Source: Heterodera schachtii (taxonomy: Eukaryota; Nematoda; Chromadorea; Rhabditida; Heteroderidae). From it: a stretch of 64,000 bases of DNA. The DNA is taken from contig SIJG01000030.1 of assembly GCA_023374025.1 (NCBI GenBank), positions 291,178 through 355,177 on the forward strand. Reading direction: 5' to 3'. This document shows positions 31,830 to 40,977 of the stretch, in pieces; the stretch's first letter is position 1; each line of letters starts with the position of its first letter. Made by a program: the position numbers and the translations under genes. The notes below the pieces were generated by a model that made no database searches, had not been told where the DNA came from, and was given only the letters and a program-made list of their open reading frames with translations.

Positions 31830-32993
31830 TTATACAAGTTGGGACTCATGAATCCACTCCCGAGTGGGATAGCCTACGAATTTTACAAGCATCTCTGTGG
31901 TTCCATCCGTTCTTTTTCTCTTTCTGTACACCTTTTCGATACGGTAGCTTGTCTCTGCGTCCTTCCTTACGCGTGCCAACTCCTGCTCATAGAAGCTGCC
32001 CTTGAATTTCTCGCCATGTTCATCCCGCAATTTGTACCGAATTGGTCGTACCGCTTTTAGCACCTCATCAATCTCCAATATTTCGTCTCCATAATTTGGT
32101 AAATATCCCTTCTCAAATTGCCCCTTCTCTCTGCTCATTCGCACAAATTCATCTTTACGGAAGCGGGGTGTTTTTTTGAAAAATGATAGGGGACGGTACA
32201 TTCGTTTCCACACCTTCTGAGCGTTTGAAAAATCAACATCAATAGGTCGCATACCGTGAACACGAGAGGGAGAGCTATTAATCCCATCCACGATTTTCTG
32301 TACAGCATCCACCCAGTTTAGCGTCTCTTTTTCTGCAAAATACCGGTACAGTCGCTGCTTCACATTACGGATGGCTCGCTCCGCAACCGAAGCTTTTACA
32401 GATGAATGGACAGGCTCATGCTTCTCAATCTCCTGCTCCTCGAAAAATTCCTTCATCAATTTGTTTTTGAACTCAGTGCCCTTGTCGGAGAAAATTCGAT
32501 GAGGGACCATGGGCATTTGATCGATTAGCTTCTTAAATGCCTCCAACATCTCCTCGGCTCGCTTATTTTTCAGCGGTACAACAAACAGGCGTTTGGAGAG
32601 GACATCAACCGCAACAAGTAGGTAGCGGTGACCCCGATTGTGGCGCGAAAGAGCTTGAAAATCCGCCAAATCCACCTGAACATCTGTCATGAATCCCGCT
32701 GCAACCGTTTTGGCCCTTGGAAAGTGCACCCTGCGAGGGCGCATCAGAGTGTAGGTGCGGTGACCATCCAAATAATGTTGCACGTCCTTTTTCCGTAAAT
32801 GTTTAATCTTCTTTCGCGCCTCTTTCCACAGCGCTGTAACACCTGCAAATGCCGCTGGGGAGGATGGGTCATTGTACATTTTGTCAAGAGTGGTGTTGAT
32901 CAGCTCCATTTTTTCGGGCGAAATTCCTTCTTGATTGTCCGTTCCGTCCGGGTGGTTTTGCTCTGTGACGGTCTCTTTGGTGGGGCTGTCCAT
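31830..32993 (-). CDS. int: Maverick integrase (DDE, retroviral-type, with chromodomain)
   Basis: 387 residues, for insertion of the linear element with 6-bp target duplication. The rve core carries Asp108 (FMTDVQVDLADF), Asp170 (FSDKGTEF) and Glu205 (SVAERAIRN), with 34 residues between the last two. A C-terminal chromodomain (about 348-387: YRIEKVYRKRKR ... KFVGYPTREWIHESQL) should bind chromatin. The frame is complete, and all three acidic residues are present. The N-terminus overlaps the end of the proline-rich gene by about 94 bp in another frame. The start at MDSPTKETVT follows the longest frame; a later start is possible. Confidence 0.92.
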   Translation of the reverse strand: MDSPTKETVTEQNHPDGTDNQEGISPEKMELINTTLDKMYNDPSSPAAFAGVTALWKEARKKIKHLRKKDVQHYLDGHRTYTLMRPRRVHFPRAKTVAAGFMTDVQVDLADFQALSRHNRGHRYLLVAVDVLSKRLFVVPLKNKRAEEMLEAFKKLIDQMPMVPHRIFSDKGTEFKNKLMKEFFEEQEIEKHEPVHSSVKASVAERAIRNVKQRLYRYFAEKETLNWVDAVQKIVDGINSSPSRVHGMRPIDVDFSNAQKVWKRMYRPLSFFKKTPRFRKDEFVRMSREKGQFEKGYLPNYGDEILEIDEVLKAVRPIRYKLRDEHGEKFKGSFYEQELARVRKDAETSYRIEKVYRKRKRTDGTTEMLVKFVGYPTREWIHESQLV

Positions 32994-34576
32994 GAATACA
33001 AAATTGGGTCCTGCTTAAGGCGCTCTTCCAATAGGTTAGCTCCTGGTGGTTTAATGGTGGGGCGGCCCGCTCTCCGATCTATTATATACTTGATGGCCAT
33101 TCGCAAATTGCTATGCGCCAACGGGTTGCCGTTTGCGGTGTTAATTGTATTTCCCCGTACACCCATACGGTCAGCATAATGATTACATTTGATGTATAGT
33201 CGTTCAATCCGCTGAGTCTTGGTCAGCTGATTTGACGGAATGGCAAACAGTTCACGTTGTTGCTGTCGTTGCTGTTCATCACTTTGCGCCGATGTTGAAG
33301 GGCCTGGCTCGGGCGAGTACTGTACTCTAACCCTTCTCGGTTGCCTCACCCGTTTTCTTATGCGCACCTCACCATTCTCATCATCATCAGTTACGGCGTG
33401 GTGGCGTTTGGTCCCCCTCCTAGGCGGAGGAACATAGGGCATTTCTTCGACGACAGCAGCAGGAGGAGTAGGTTGCTGCTGCTGGGGAGTTCGTACAATT
33501 TTTGGTTCTCTTTCCGGGATACGGTATGGTACGGGCCTCCTTGTTGGTAGCGGTTCATATTTTGGTTTAGTTTTGGGCGTTGGGGGAGGGAAGTACCCGG
33601 CTTGCCTAGACGTGGATGGTCGCGGGTCCAGCTTAAATTTCGACTCTCTTTTTTGTGGTTTCAGTTCCAGTTTTGGATGTTTTCTTTCTCTCTTGGCGGT
33701 AGGACGCGGTGGAGGTGGCCTTAGTTCAATTTTTGTTTTCAAACGAGGCGGGGATGGGAGCCGTGGAGGTGAGCGGGGATAAATCCTATATCTTTTGCGC
33801 CATAAATCATCATCATCATTTGCATAGTCCTTCATTAATTTTCTTCTGGTGGCAATACTGTGCTGGACGGTGTCCATCTCCTCAATTTCTTCCGCATTAT
33901 CTGGTAACACAGGCAAATCTCCATAGTATTGTGATGGCGCTGACAGCGCGAATCCATTCTCCAACATGTACTCATCATCATCATCACTTTCCGGTAAAGG
34001 GGCAGCAGCTGCTTCCGCTAGAAGGTCCCGCACCACCGGCTGTCGTTGTTGTATATCGTATCGGCTTTTCCTCCATTTCTCAAGACGACCACCTCTCCGA
34101 GAAGCTCTACCTGGTTTTGTGGGAAGTTCAGGACGAGGTGGTGGACTTCCTGGTGGGGACGGTTGACGAGCAGGAGGATTTGGTCCTCGTCTAGGCCATT
34201 GCCTAGGTGGTGGAGGAGGGGGTCCACGCGGAGGGTGTCTCCCAGGTGGCGGAGGTGGTGGTGGTGGTAGTGCAGGGGGCCCGGGTGGAGTGTCAACAAC
34301 CTCGCCATCTTCATCTTCGCCACCTCTCCTTAACAACACACTTATCCCTTTGGTCAGCTCAACTTTCGATGGTCTGTCGGCAAGTTCCCTCCTCATTTTC
34401 AAATATCGCCTAAGTTGTTGGTTGTAGTTGACATTTTTCGCTGAGGGATTTGTTCGCTCACCCCTGGCTCGGTTCAAATCGTGTCGAACTGCATCCAGAT
34501 TAAGGTCACCCGTGTCAGACACGGAGGTGAGACCCCGATAAATTTCTTGAGGAACAAGTAAAAATTTATTCGCCAT
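32900..34576 (-). CDS. Proline-rich conserved Maverick protein
   Basis: 558 residues, starting MANKFLLVPQEIYRGL. I prefer this start at 34576 over an upstream ATG at 34669, because the family begins with a similar FLLVP.EIY.GL segment. Residues 1-90 (including NYNQQLRRYLKMRRELADRP) and the C-terminus (GNPLAHSNLRMAIKYIIDRR, RPTIKPPGANLLEERLKQDP) look conserved. Between them lie proline runs and many basic P-x-P repeats. Homologues occupy the same place in other Mavericks, upstream of the integrase; role unknown, probably virion or core. The end overlaps the integrase start. Confidence 0.7.
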   Translation of the reverse strand: MANKFLLVPQEIYRGLTSVSDTGDLNLDAVRHDLNRARGERTNPSAKNVNYNQQLRRYLKMRRELADRPSKVELTKGISVLLRRGGEDEDGEVVDTPPGPPALPPPPPPPPGRHPPRGPPPPPPRQWPRRGPNPPARQPSPPGSPPPRPELPTKPGRASRRGGRLEKWRKSRYDIQQRQPVVRDLLAEAAAAPLPESDDDDEYMLENGFALSAPSQYYGDLPVLPDNAEEIEEMDTVQHSIATRRKLMKDYANDDDDLWRKRYRIYPRSPPRLPSPPRLKTKIELRPPPPRPTAKRERKHPKLELKPQKRESKFKLDPRPSTSRQAGYFPPPTPKTKPKYEPLPTRRPVPYRIPEREPKIVRTPQQQQPTPPAAVVEEMPYVPPPRRGTKRHHAVTDDDENGEVRIRKRVRQPRRVRVQYSPEPGPSTSAQSDEQQRQQQRELFAIPSNQLTKTQRIERLYIKCNHYADRMGVRGNTINTANGNPLAHSNLRMAIKYIIDRRAGRPTIKPPGANLLEERLKQDPILYSWTAPPKRPSQSKTTRTERTIKKEFRPKKWS

Positions 34577-34631
34577 TTTTGACAAATGAATGAATGAAGG
34601 GAGCATACAAAATAACAATGTTGATGGGTAT

Positions 34632-35012
34632 TTATGCATTTTTGGACATAACAGACTTTGCCAATTCAATTAGAACGGGGGTTAATACGGCAGCGAACAA
34701 TCCACCAATTCCTGCGCCTTTCTGTACAAGCACGCGCCTGGCACCCCTCTCACTTCTCGCTCTGCTTATTCGGCGTACAGTATCCACGTGGGGCATCAGT
34801 CGGTTTTTCTGACGAGTTGAGAGTCGGAAGCGTGAAGCGACAAGGTTCAGACAAATTTCGACCAGTGCCAGCAGCTGTTCGGAGTTTGCTTTCCCTATCA
34901 GTTTCTTACATTTTTTCGCGGATTTTGTCCTTGCCAGCGCACAGAGCCAATCGGAATTCTCTTTTATCAGCTCTCCAATATTTACTTGTTGTTGTTGTTT
35001 ATACTGCTCCAT
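34632..35012 (-). CDS. Small basic conserved Maverick protein
   Basis: 126 residues, starting MEQYKQQQQVNIGELIKENS at 35012, which overlaps the ATPase end by 14 bp. Conserved-looking parts are LLALVEICLNLVASRFRLS, RQKNRLMPHVDTVRRISRAR and a C-terminal GAGIGGLFAAVLTPVLIELA hydrophobic segment. Similar short proteins, basic then Gly/hydrophobic, lie beside the ATPase in many Mavericks and adenovirus relatives, where a core-protein (pX-like) role is suspected. An alternative upstream ATG at 35105 lies wholly inside the ATPase gene and is less likely. Confidence 0.7.
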   Translation of the reverse strand: MEQYKQQQQVNIGELIKENSDWLCALARTKSAKKCKKLIGKANSEQLLALVEICLNLVASRFRLSTRQKNRLMPHVDTVRRISRARSERGARRVLVQKGAGIGGLFAAVLTPVLIELAKSVMSKNA

Positions 35013-35685
35013 TTTTGGGGATGAACACAACTGTTCCTTCTTCTTCCTCCTGTTCGTCCTTAAATATGTTTGTTCGCAGCCGTAACGATGGGTCCGATGA
35101 AGCATGCATATCGATCAGCAAATAGCCATAGGGGCGGGCTGTCGCTTTGCGGTAAGCATCAAGGAAAAAATCAAGTTGTCGTGGAAAGAGTTGAACGCCA
35201 ATGTTGCGAATGGACAATTGGGAATTTGGTGCGCGCATCAGTACCAGGTACTGAGCGGACATTCGTGCCACTTTTATCTTCCGCTCAAACAAATTTTGAG
35301 TGACAAACACCACCGCAAATTGGTGATGGTGTGACTTTTTGGTGAACAAATCGGACAAATACTTCTCATCAATGGATAGCATTAGGTCGTCGAGAATGAG
35401 CAAAAGAGGCTTAGGGAAACGCTTGACCAATTCCTCGGATGGGACTCCCGCATACACATCGACTCCCGCCTTTTGAAGAGCCGGCACCGCCGAGTTCATT
35501 TCACCGAAACAATAGAGTATGGAGACGGGTTTAGGGATGATCAATTGGTCCGATTCAGCAATAAACTTTAATAAAAAATCAGTCTTCCCCGACGAAGAGG
35601 GACCCGAAATGATTAGACCAAATGGTAATTTAAAAGAAACATCTTTATTGGTGAATGATTGAGTGTTAAGCATTTTTAGTGACAA
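34999..35685 (-). CDS. FtsK/A32-type packaging ATPase, full copy
   Basis: 228 residues, expected to drive genome packaging into the capsid. Walker A is GPSSSGKT at residues 28-35 and Walker B is LLLILDD at 94-100. A Gln-containing sensor-like strand (VFVTQNLFE) follows. The C-terminus has an acidic run (EEEEG) missing from the truncated left copy. The frame is intact. It starts 6 bp after the stop of the 231-aa gene and overlaps the 126-aa gene. Confidence 0.92.
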   Translation of the reverse strand: MSLKMLNTQSFTNKDVSFKLPFGLIISGPSSSGKTDFLLKFIAESDQLIIPKPVSILYCFGEMNSAVPALQKAGVDVYAGVPSEELVKRFPKPLLLILDDLMLSIDEKYLSDLFTKKSHHHQFAVVFVTQNLFERKIKVARMSAQYLVLMRAPNSQLSIRNIGVQLFPRQLDFFLDAYRKATARPYGYLLIDMHASSDPSLRLRTNIFKDEQEEEEGTVVFIPKNGAV

Positions 35686-35691
35686 AATGAA

Positions 35692-36387
35692 TTACAAGTT
35701 TGAGGTGGATGCTTTAATACTGTTGAAGAACTCATCAAGTGTTTTGTCAATGTCTCCAAGGTCCTCCTTGTTTTCCGCTTCTTCTTTGGGCTCTTCCTGC
35801 ACCTTTTCTTCCTCCACAGGGCTATTGTTCACTTTTTTGTCCAGAGATTCCGCTAAAAGGAGATTTCCGAGTACATTGATTGCGGTTTTGGCCTTCTTCC
35901 AACGCGCGCCGTCCTGCATGGCATCGGCCATTAACCCAGCTTCCACTAAGTCAAGAGCTACCTTTGCTTTGCGCTTCAAGTCCTGTTTATCCTCAGCGGT
36001 CTGTGTCCCTTGGGTTGGAGTGGTGGTAGGGGTGGGGGTGCAAGTGTCGGAGGGCAGGTCACCGTAGGGTATATTAAACACGCGGGCCTTGTTTTTCACA
36101 CGGAAGAAGCAGTGGCCGGGTAGATCGTAGACAACATCAAAGGGGACGAATTGGGCTTTGCTGATCCGGCTGCACCACATGGTGATCCCCTCCTTGGTCA
36201 CCATTATGTCGACCTCGACTTCAGTAGCTTTACAAGCGCGGCAGCGACCGCACTCATCGAACGGTATAAAACGGGGGGTGGAAAGACGAGGACCGCTCAC
36301 GGTTATACCGCTCGTTGTCACGGTTATGTCCGATTGGGCGAGAATTTGATTGACAAGGGATCTCTTGTCGGACATATTGATAGCCAT
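35692..36387 (-). CDS. 231-aa Maverick protein with duplicated DIxVTxxGIT motif, right copy
   Basis: Same organisation as 17518-18213, with a handful of substitutions (for example HTDEDK changed to QTAEDK, VTNSP to VNNSP). CGRCRAC and both DIxVTxxGIT segments are kept. The stop lies 6 bp from the full ATPase start. It is intact in both copies. No homologous family is recognised; a DNA- or metal-binding early protein is conceivable. Confidence 0.78.
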   Translation of the reverse strand: MAINMSDKRSLVNQILAQSDITVTTSGITVSGPRLSTPRFIPFDECGRCRACKATEVEVDIMVTKEGITMWCSRISKAQFVPFDVVYDLPGHCFFRVKNKARVFNIPYGDLPSDTCTPTPTTTPTQGTQTAEDKQDLKRKAKVALDLVEAGLMADAMQDGARWKKAKTAINVLGNLLLAESLDKKVNNSPVEEEKVQEEPKEEAENKEDLGDIDKTLDEFFNSIKASTSNL

Positions 36388-36669
36388 TTAACGGATTTTT
36401 AGGGGAGCAAAACCTTCAAATGAAATGAAACGGATGGATAGCATCTGCTTAAATACTTAATCCAGAGGGCTAATAAGCCACGCCCATTTCTACAAGACTT
36501 TTGCCGAACGGAGAAAAGTGAGGGAAGATAGGCACTCAGTATTGAGCCCCGTGTGACAGTTCAGAATGAATTCCCCTCCCCAATTATCACTCATTAAGTC
36601 ACAATTTTTATTTTAACATTGAGAGAAAATGACAGATGCCTTTATTTTCAATCATTGAAAGTGATCAGG

Positions 36670-37028
36670 TCACTTCTGTTCTTCAAGACGTGGGGCGGCA
36701 CAAATTTTGTCGAGAATTTTCATCCATTTTATGATCTTCTCACACTGGCATCTCACGCTCTTGTGCGAATTCCAACACCTCTTGACACACAACACGCGCC
36801 TTTTTCGGGGTGAACCAATGTAAAATCTAGAATAAAAATAATTTTGAAATAAAATTTAAAAAACAATTATTTTTACGTTGTCGTCCTCGTCCTCGAATAT
36901 TTCGTACCATGTCGATACTTCGTTGAGCTCAGAGTCGGGGGTCGGTGAGCGCTCAACCACAGTTAGGGCTAGAGAAAAGAAATTATTTAAATTTATTATT
37001 TTAAAGTTATCTTACATTGCTGAGACAT
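36670..37028 (-). pseudogene. Small three-exon Maverick gene, right copy, frameshift in exon 3
   Basis: Exons at 37016-37028, 36877-36968 and 36670-36826. Here the second exon is in frame and ends in an acidic FEDEDDN stretch. The third exon has one extra base near 36747 (CCAGTGTGAG against CCATGTGAG in the left copy), giving an early stop. The left copy has the opposite pattern. Each copy is thus broken at a different place, which implies the segment was intact before or during duplication. Confidence 0.6.
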
Positions 37029-37164
37029 TTGCAATGATATTTTAAAGGGAATTATCTAAATAAATTATAAATTTAATAAAAAAAAAATTTATAAACACAC
37101 GAATGAAAGAATGAATAGATGAGTCAAAATTTCTGTATTTTATAGAAAAGGTTTTGACATATGT

Positions 37165-37515
37165 CAGCATATGGTTATTTTCAAACTCACTCAATTCCTT
37201 TGAATTCACCAACATATTGATGATTTTAATTAATTACTAAATTTTAGACGCTAAAAATTCAAATTTTCAATTGAATTCGCCGACATTTGGATGAAGACTA
37301 ATTATTTATTATAATTTTAGACGCCAATAATTCAAATTTTTTCCGATCTTTTGATGGTGATTAATTAATGATTACAATTTTAGACGCCAAAAACTCAAAT
37401 TTCTCGGACCTTTTGGATGATTATTAATTAATTATTACAATTTTAGACGCCAAGAATTCAAATTTCTCGGACCTTTTGGATGATTATTAATTAATTATTA
37501 ACATTAAATATTAAA
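37165..37515. promoter_or_regulatory. Tandem ~62-bp repeats in divergent intergenic region, right copy
   Basis: Counterpart of 18990-19290, with one extra unit (TTTAGACGCCAAGAATTC repeated around 37380 and 37442). This unit-number difference accounts for most of the length difference between the direct repeats. Likely a shared control region for the two divergent genes. Confidence 0.5.
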
Positions 37516-37789
37516 ATTCAAATTTGCTAATTAAAACATATCTCTATCGATTTATTGGAAAAATAAAAAATCAATAATACTCTCTATATCGATTTATATT
37601 CTTGTAAAATAAAAAAATCAATACTCCTTTGGCCAGACCACGCCTACCGTTTGTGAACCTTCAATTAGCCCCGCCCAGCCTAGTCAAATAATTCACCCTC
37701 CCTAAAAGCAAAATCATTTTTATTCATCTGTCCAATATCCAAAATCATCTTTAATTCATCCGTCTAAAACCAAAAATATTTTCAACAAA

Positions 37790-38201
37790 ATGAAGAGATC
37801 CGCCGCTGCTCTTTCCTCTGCTGGTGCTACCGAGCAAAACAAGACAAAATTTGAACCCAAGCCGATTCAACAGGATGCTGAGCCCGAGCATGAGACAAAG
37901 GAGCCCGCAACGAAAAAACGCATGGTGGAGGACCGGGAATTGTGGAAACTGGCAAAGGGAAAGTATTTGCTGACTACATACTTGTGCCCAGGTAAAAATA
38001 ATAATTCAATTTTAAAATAAAATAAAATCTTTTTAATTTTGAGATGACTGGAACCGATTGTACAACAATCAACAAAAGGTGAAACGTCTGGACGACGATC
38101 GCTTTTCCGTCAACTTTGAGCTATGCCATGAATGCGTTCGGATCAATTGTCGCGCAACTGATCTCATTGCTCCAATGAAGAAAAAGGTGAACAACGAATG
38201 A
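37790..38201 (+). CDS. 119-aa spliced Maverick protein, right copy
   Basis: Exons 37790-37991 and 38044-38201, with the same 360-nt total and splice borders as 19551-19962. It differs by very few codons (for example QQDAEP against QQEAEP). The cysteine pattern LCHECVRINC is kept. Intact in both copies while the neighbouring small spliced gene is broken in both, so this gene looks more constrained. Function unknown. Confidence 0.72.
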
Positions 38202-38622
38202 GAGGACTTTGAGTGACCGATGGATCAGATGATGATGACAATTGGAAATTAATATTTAATTATTTTTCATTTTTATTTTTAATAAATTGTAAATCTATGT
38301 GAATTTTATTTTGTATGGGTCTTAAAAGCTTACGGGGTTTGGAAAACATTTTAACGTAAAAGTTTAGCAAATACAATGAAAATTGAATGACGCCTAGCCA
38401 CTTAAAACCAAGCCACTTTGTCCGCCTATTTTGAATGTAAATCTTACGCAAAGACATATCGTTTCAAAACTTTTGGTATTACAATATGTAAACATAGTAT
38501 TGTGTGTGTAACATTTATATTTTCAAACTTTTTGTTGGCATTATGTTCGGATTTGATTTTTACTTGTGAGGATGATGGGGTGTAAGATAGGTTAGAGAAG
38601 TCAGAGATTAGTGTACTATTTC

Positions 38623-38996
38623 TCTTTCACTCTAATATCTCTAACTGTCTCTCTCTTTCCTACACTATTTCTCTAGCACTGGAAATAATACGTCTCATTG
38701 AAAATCGTAAAATTCAGTGCCTGACATTTTCGCGCATTCCCCCCTCCCCAATCACATACCAAAAAAATTCGCGCACTTACCCTTCTAATGCCTGTGAAAA
38801 ATTCGCGCACTCCCCCTTAATTAACCCCCCTCGCGCACTTACCCTCCTAATATCCATGAAAAATTCGCGCACTCCCCCCCCCGCTTAATTAACCCCCCCC
38901 CTCCCCATAATTAATTACCACCCCTCCCCCGAAACCTATTAATTACCAGCTCCCCCCCCCATGATTAATTAGGGCGGCAAGATCAAAGGGACCCCC
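38623..38996. repeat. C-rich right subterminal region of the Maverick
   Basis: Contains repeated TTCGCGCACTCCCCC and TCGCGCACTTACCCT words and TTAATTAACCCCCCC-type stretches, strand-biased for C. It has no counterpart at the left end, where the inverted repeat joins the duplicated segment directly. It may be what is left of a longer original terminal region. No gene seen. Confidence 0.7.
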
Positions 38997-39056
38997 TCCC
39001 GAAAAAAGCAATTAATCATTTTCACACCTCACGATGAGAGTGGTAGGGTAACTACT
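38997..39056 (-). repeat. Maverick terminal inverted repeat, right
   Basis: 60 bp, exact inverse of 16871-16930, ending GGTAACTACT. The next bases are the AGAGAG target duplication. Confidence 0.95.
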
Positions 39057-39062
39057 AGAGAG
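39057..39062. repeat. Maverick target-site duplication, right
   Basis: AGAGAG followed by GGGTCACAAAG, the resumed SL1 spacer. It pairs with 16865-16870. Confidence 0.9.
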
Positions 39063-39139
39063 GGGTCACAAAGTGTTCGCACAGCATCGAATATGTCCTT
39101 AATTTAGGCGTCATTCTCCCACACTGCACCTCTTTGTTC

Positions 39140-39240
39140 GGTTTAATTACCCAAGTTTGAGGTACTTGGCGTATCCTGCCCATAATATCTGTGGCATGGA
39201 ATAAATTTTGGAACTGCGCTGCCTAACGGCGGTGCTTAAA
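39140..39240 (+). ncRNA. sls-1: SL1 RNA gene, copy 10, directly downstream of the Maverick
   Basis: Exact SL1 RNA with canonical Sm site and hairpin. The Maverick ends 83 bp upstream (77 bp after the target duplication), so distal upstream sequence has been displaced by 22 kb, while the last 77 bp are kept. A TTTCTTC to TTTGTTC change lies immediately upstream of the exon. Confidence 0.92.
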
Positions 39241-39752
39241 GTGCATTAAAAATGATGAAAGGATTATCAATTTTTATTTTGCTAAATTCCTAAATGAATT
39301 CGAGACCCAAAAATTTGTTCATAATTCATGTGGTAAAAAATGCATTAAAAATAAATAAAAATTCCTTGAATTTGCTTCTGAATTTTTTAATTTTAAATAG
39401 AAAATTTCTTTTTCGAAAATTTTACACTAACAAGAGGCGAAGAAATTCAATGAAATTTTTATTAGGATTTTGATTTAAAATGTTGAGAGGTTTAACAAAT
39501 TTGTACACTGAATGTTGGATCGTCAGCAGCAATGAGAAATGACTAACAGAAAAAGAGGAGAAAAGGGCTTTGGCTTTGGATAATAGCTTATAATAAAAGA
39601 GAGACGAGCAGACGATGAGTGAGAGAAAAATAGTGGTAAAAATGCTCAACTGCTGCATTGGCAGAGTCAGAGAGGGGTCACAAAGTGTTCGCACAGCATC
39701 GAATATGTCCTTAATTTTAGGCGTCATTCTCCCCCACTGCACCTCTTTCTTC

Positions 39753-39853
39753 GGTTTAATTACCCAAGTTTGAGGTACTTGGCGTATCCTGCCCATAATA
39801 TCTGTGGCATGGAATAAATTTTGGAACTGCGCTGCCTAACGGCGGTGCTTAAA
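39753..39853 (+). ncRNA. sls-1: SL1 RNA gene, copy 11
   Basis: Exact SL1 exon, canonical Sm site and hairpin. Confidence 0.92.
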
Positions 39854-40365
39854 GTGCATTAAAAATGATGAAAGGATTATCAATTTTTATTTTGTTAAAT
39901 TCCTAAATGAATTCGAGACCCAAAAATTTGTTCATAATTCATGTGGTAAAAAATGCATTAAAAATAAATAAAAATTCCTTGAATTTGCTTCTGAATTTTT
40001 TAATTTTAAATAGAAAATTTCTTTTTCGAAAATTTTACACTAACAAGAGGCGAAGAAATTCAATGAAATTTTTATTAGGATTTTGATTTAAAATGTTGAG
40101 AGGTTTAACAAATTTGTACACTGAATGTTGGATCGTCAGCAGCAATGAGAAATGACTAACAGAAAAAGAGGAGAAAAGGGCTTTGGCTTTGGAAAATAGC
40201 TTATAATAAAAGAGAGACGAGCAGACGATGAGTGAGAGAAAAATAGTGGTAAAAATGCTCAACTGCTGCATTGGCAGAGTCAGAGAGGGGTCACAAAGTG
40301 TTCGCACAGCATCGAATATGTCCTTAATTTTAGGCGTCATTCTCCCCCACTGCACCTCTTTCTTC

Positions 40366-40466
40366 GGTTTAATTACCCAAGTTTGAGGTACTTGGCGTAT
40401 CCTGCCCATAATATCTGTGGCATGGATTAAATTTTGGAACTGCGCTGCCTAACGGCGGTGCTTAAA
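40366..40466 (+). ncRNA. sls-1: SL1 RNA gene, copy 12
   Basis: Exact SL1 exon. One substitution (GGATTAAATTTT for GGAATAAATTTT) lies just before the Sm core. Confidence 0.92.
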
Positions 40467-40977
40467 GTGCATTAAAAATGATGAAAGGATTATCAATTTT
40501 TATTTTGTTAAATTCCTAAATGAATTCGAGACCCAAAAATTTGTTCATAATTCATGTGGTAAAAAAAGCATTAAAAATAAATAAAATTCCTTGAATTTGC
40601 TTCTGAATTTTTTAATTTTAAATAGAAAATTTCTTTTTCGAAAATTTTACACTAACAAGAGGCGAAGAAATTCAATGAAATTTTTATTAGGATTTTGATT
40701 TAAAATGTTGAGAGGTTTAACAAATTTGTACACTGAATGTTGGATCGTCAGCAGCAATGAGAAATGACTAACAGAAAAAGAGGAGAAAAGGGCTTTGGCT
40801 TTGGAAAATAGCTTATAATAAAAGAGAGACGAGCAGACGATGAGTGAGAGAAAAATAGTGGTAAAAATGCTCAACTGCTGCATTGGCAGAGTCAGAGAGG
40901 GGTCACAAAGTGTTCGCACAGCATCGAATATGTCCTTAATTTTAGGCGTCATTGTCCCCCACTGCACCTCTTTCTTC

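Larger units (their letters stand above)
35104..38622. repeat. Maverick internal direct repeat, right copy
   Basis: This appears to be the original location, because the ATPase is complete here and in the expected gene order. It differs from the left copy by scattered substitutions, one extra ~62-bp repeat unit, and a left-only insert near 20160-20215. The left and right copies are therefore not an exact assembly echo. Confidence 0.92.
16871..39056. mobile_element. Maverick/Polinton virus-like transposon, 22,186 bp
   Basis: The element starts AGTAGTTACC and ends GGTAACTACT, with 60-bp identical terminal inverted repeats and a 6-bp target duplication, all as in Mavericks/Polintons. It encodes the family hallmarks: protein-primed family B polymerase, retroviral-type integrase, FtsK/A32-type ATPase, adenain-type protease, double-jelly-roll major capsid protein and penton-like minor capsid protein. 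The core genes run on the minus strand with gaps as small as 8 bp. A 3.5-kb direct repeat (16930-20432 and 35104-38622) makes the element longer than the roughly 18.7 kb it would otherwise measure. The spacing of SL1 genes across the insertion (612 bp after removal) shows a precise, single insertion. Confidence 0.96.

Noticed and set aside
30725..34413. Several plus-strand frames opposite the proline-rich Maverick genes
   Set aside because: They mirror Pro/Thr/Ser codon runs on the minus strand (Gly/Trp/Arg or Val-rich), with no domain signal, and lie wholly inside well-supported genes.
16930..38622. Long terminal repeats of a retrotransposon
   Set aside because: The 3.5-kb direct repeats contain protein-coding genes, do not sit at the true ends, lack TG/CA borders, and no reverse transcriptase is present. 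Inverted repeats and gene content show a Maverick.
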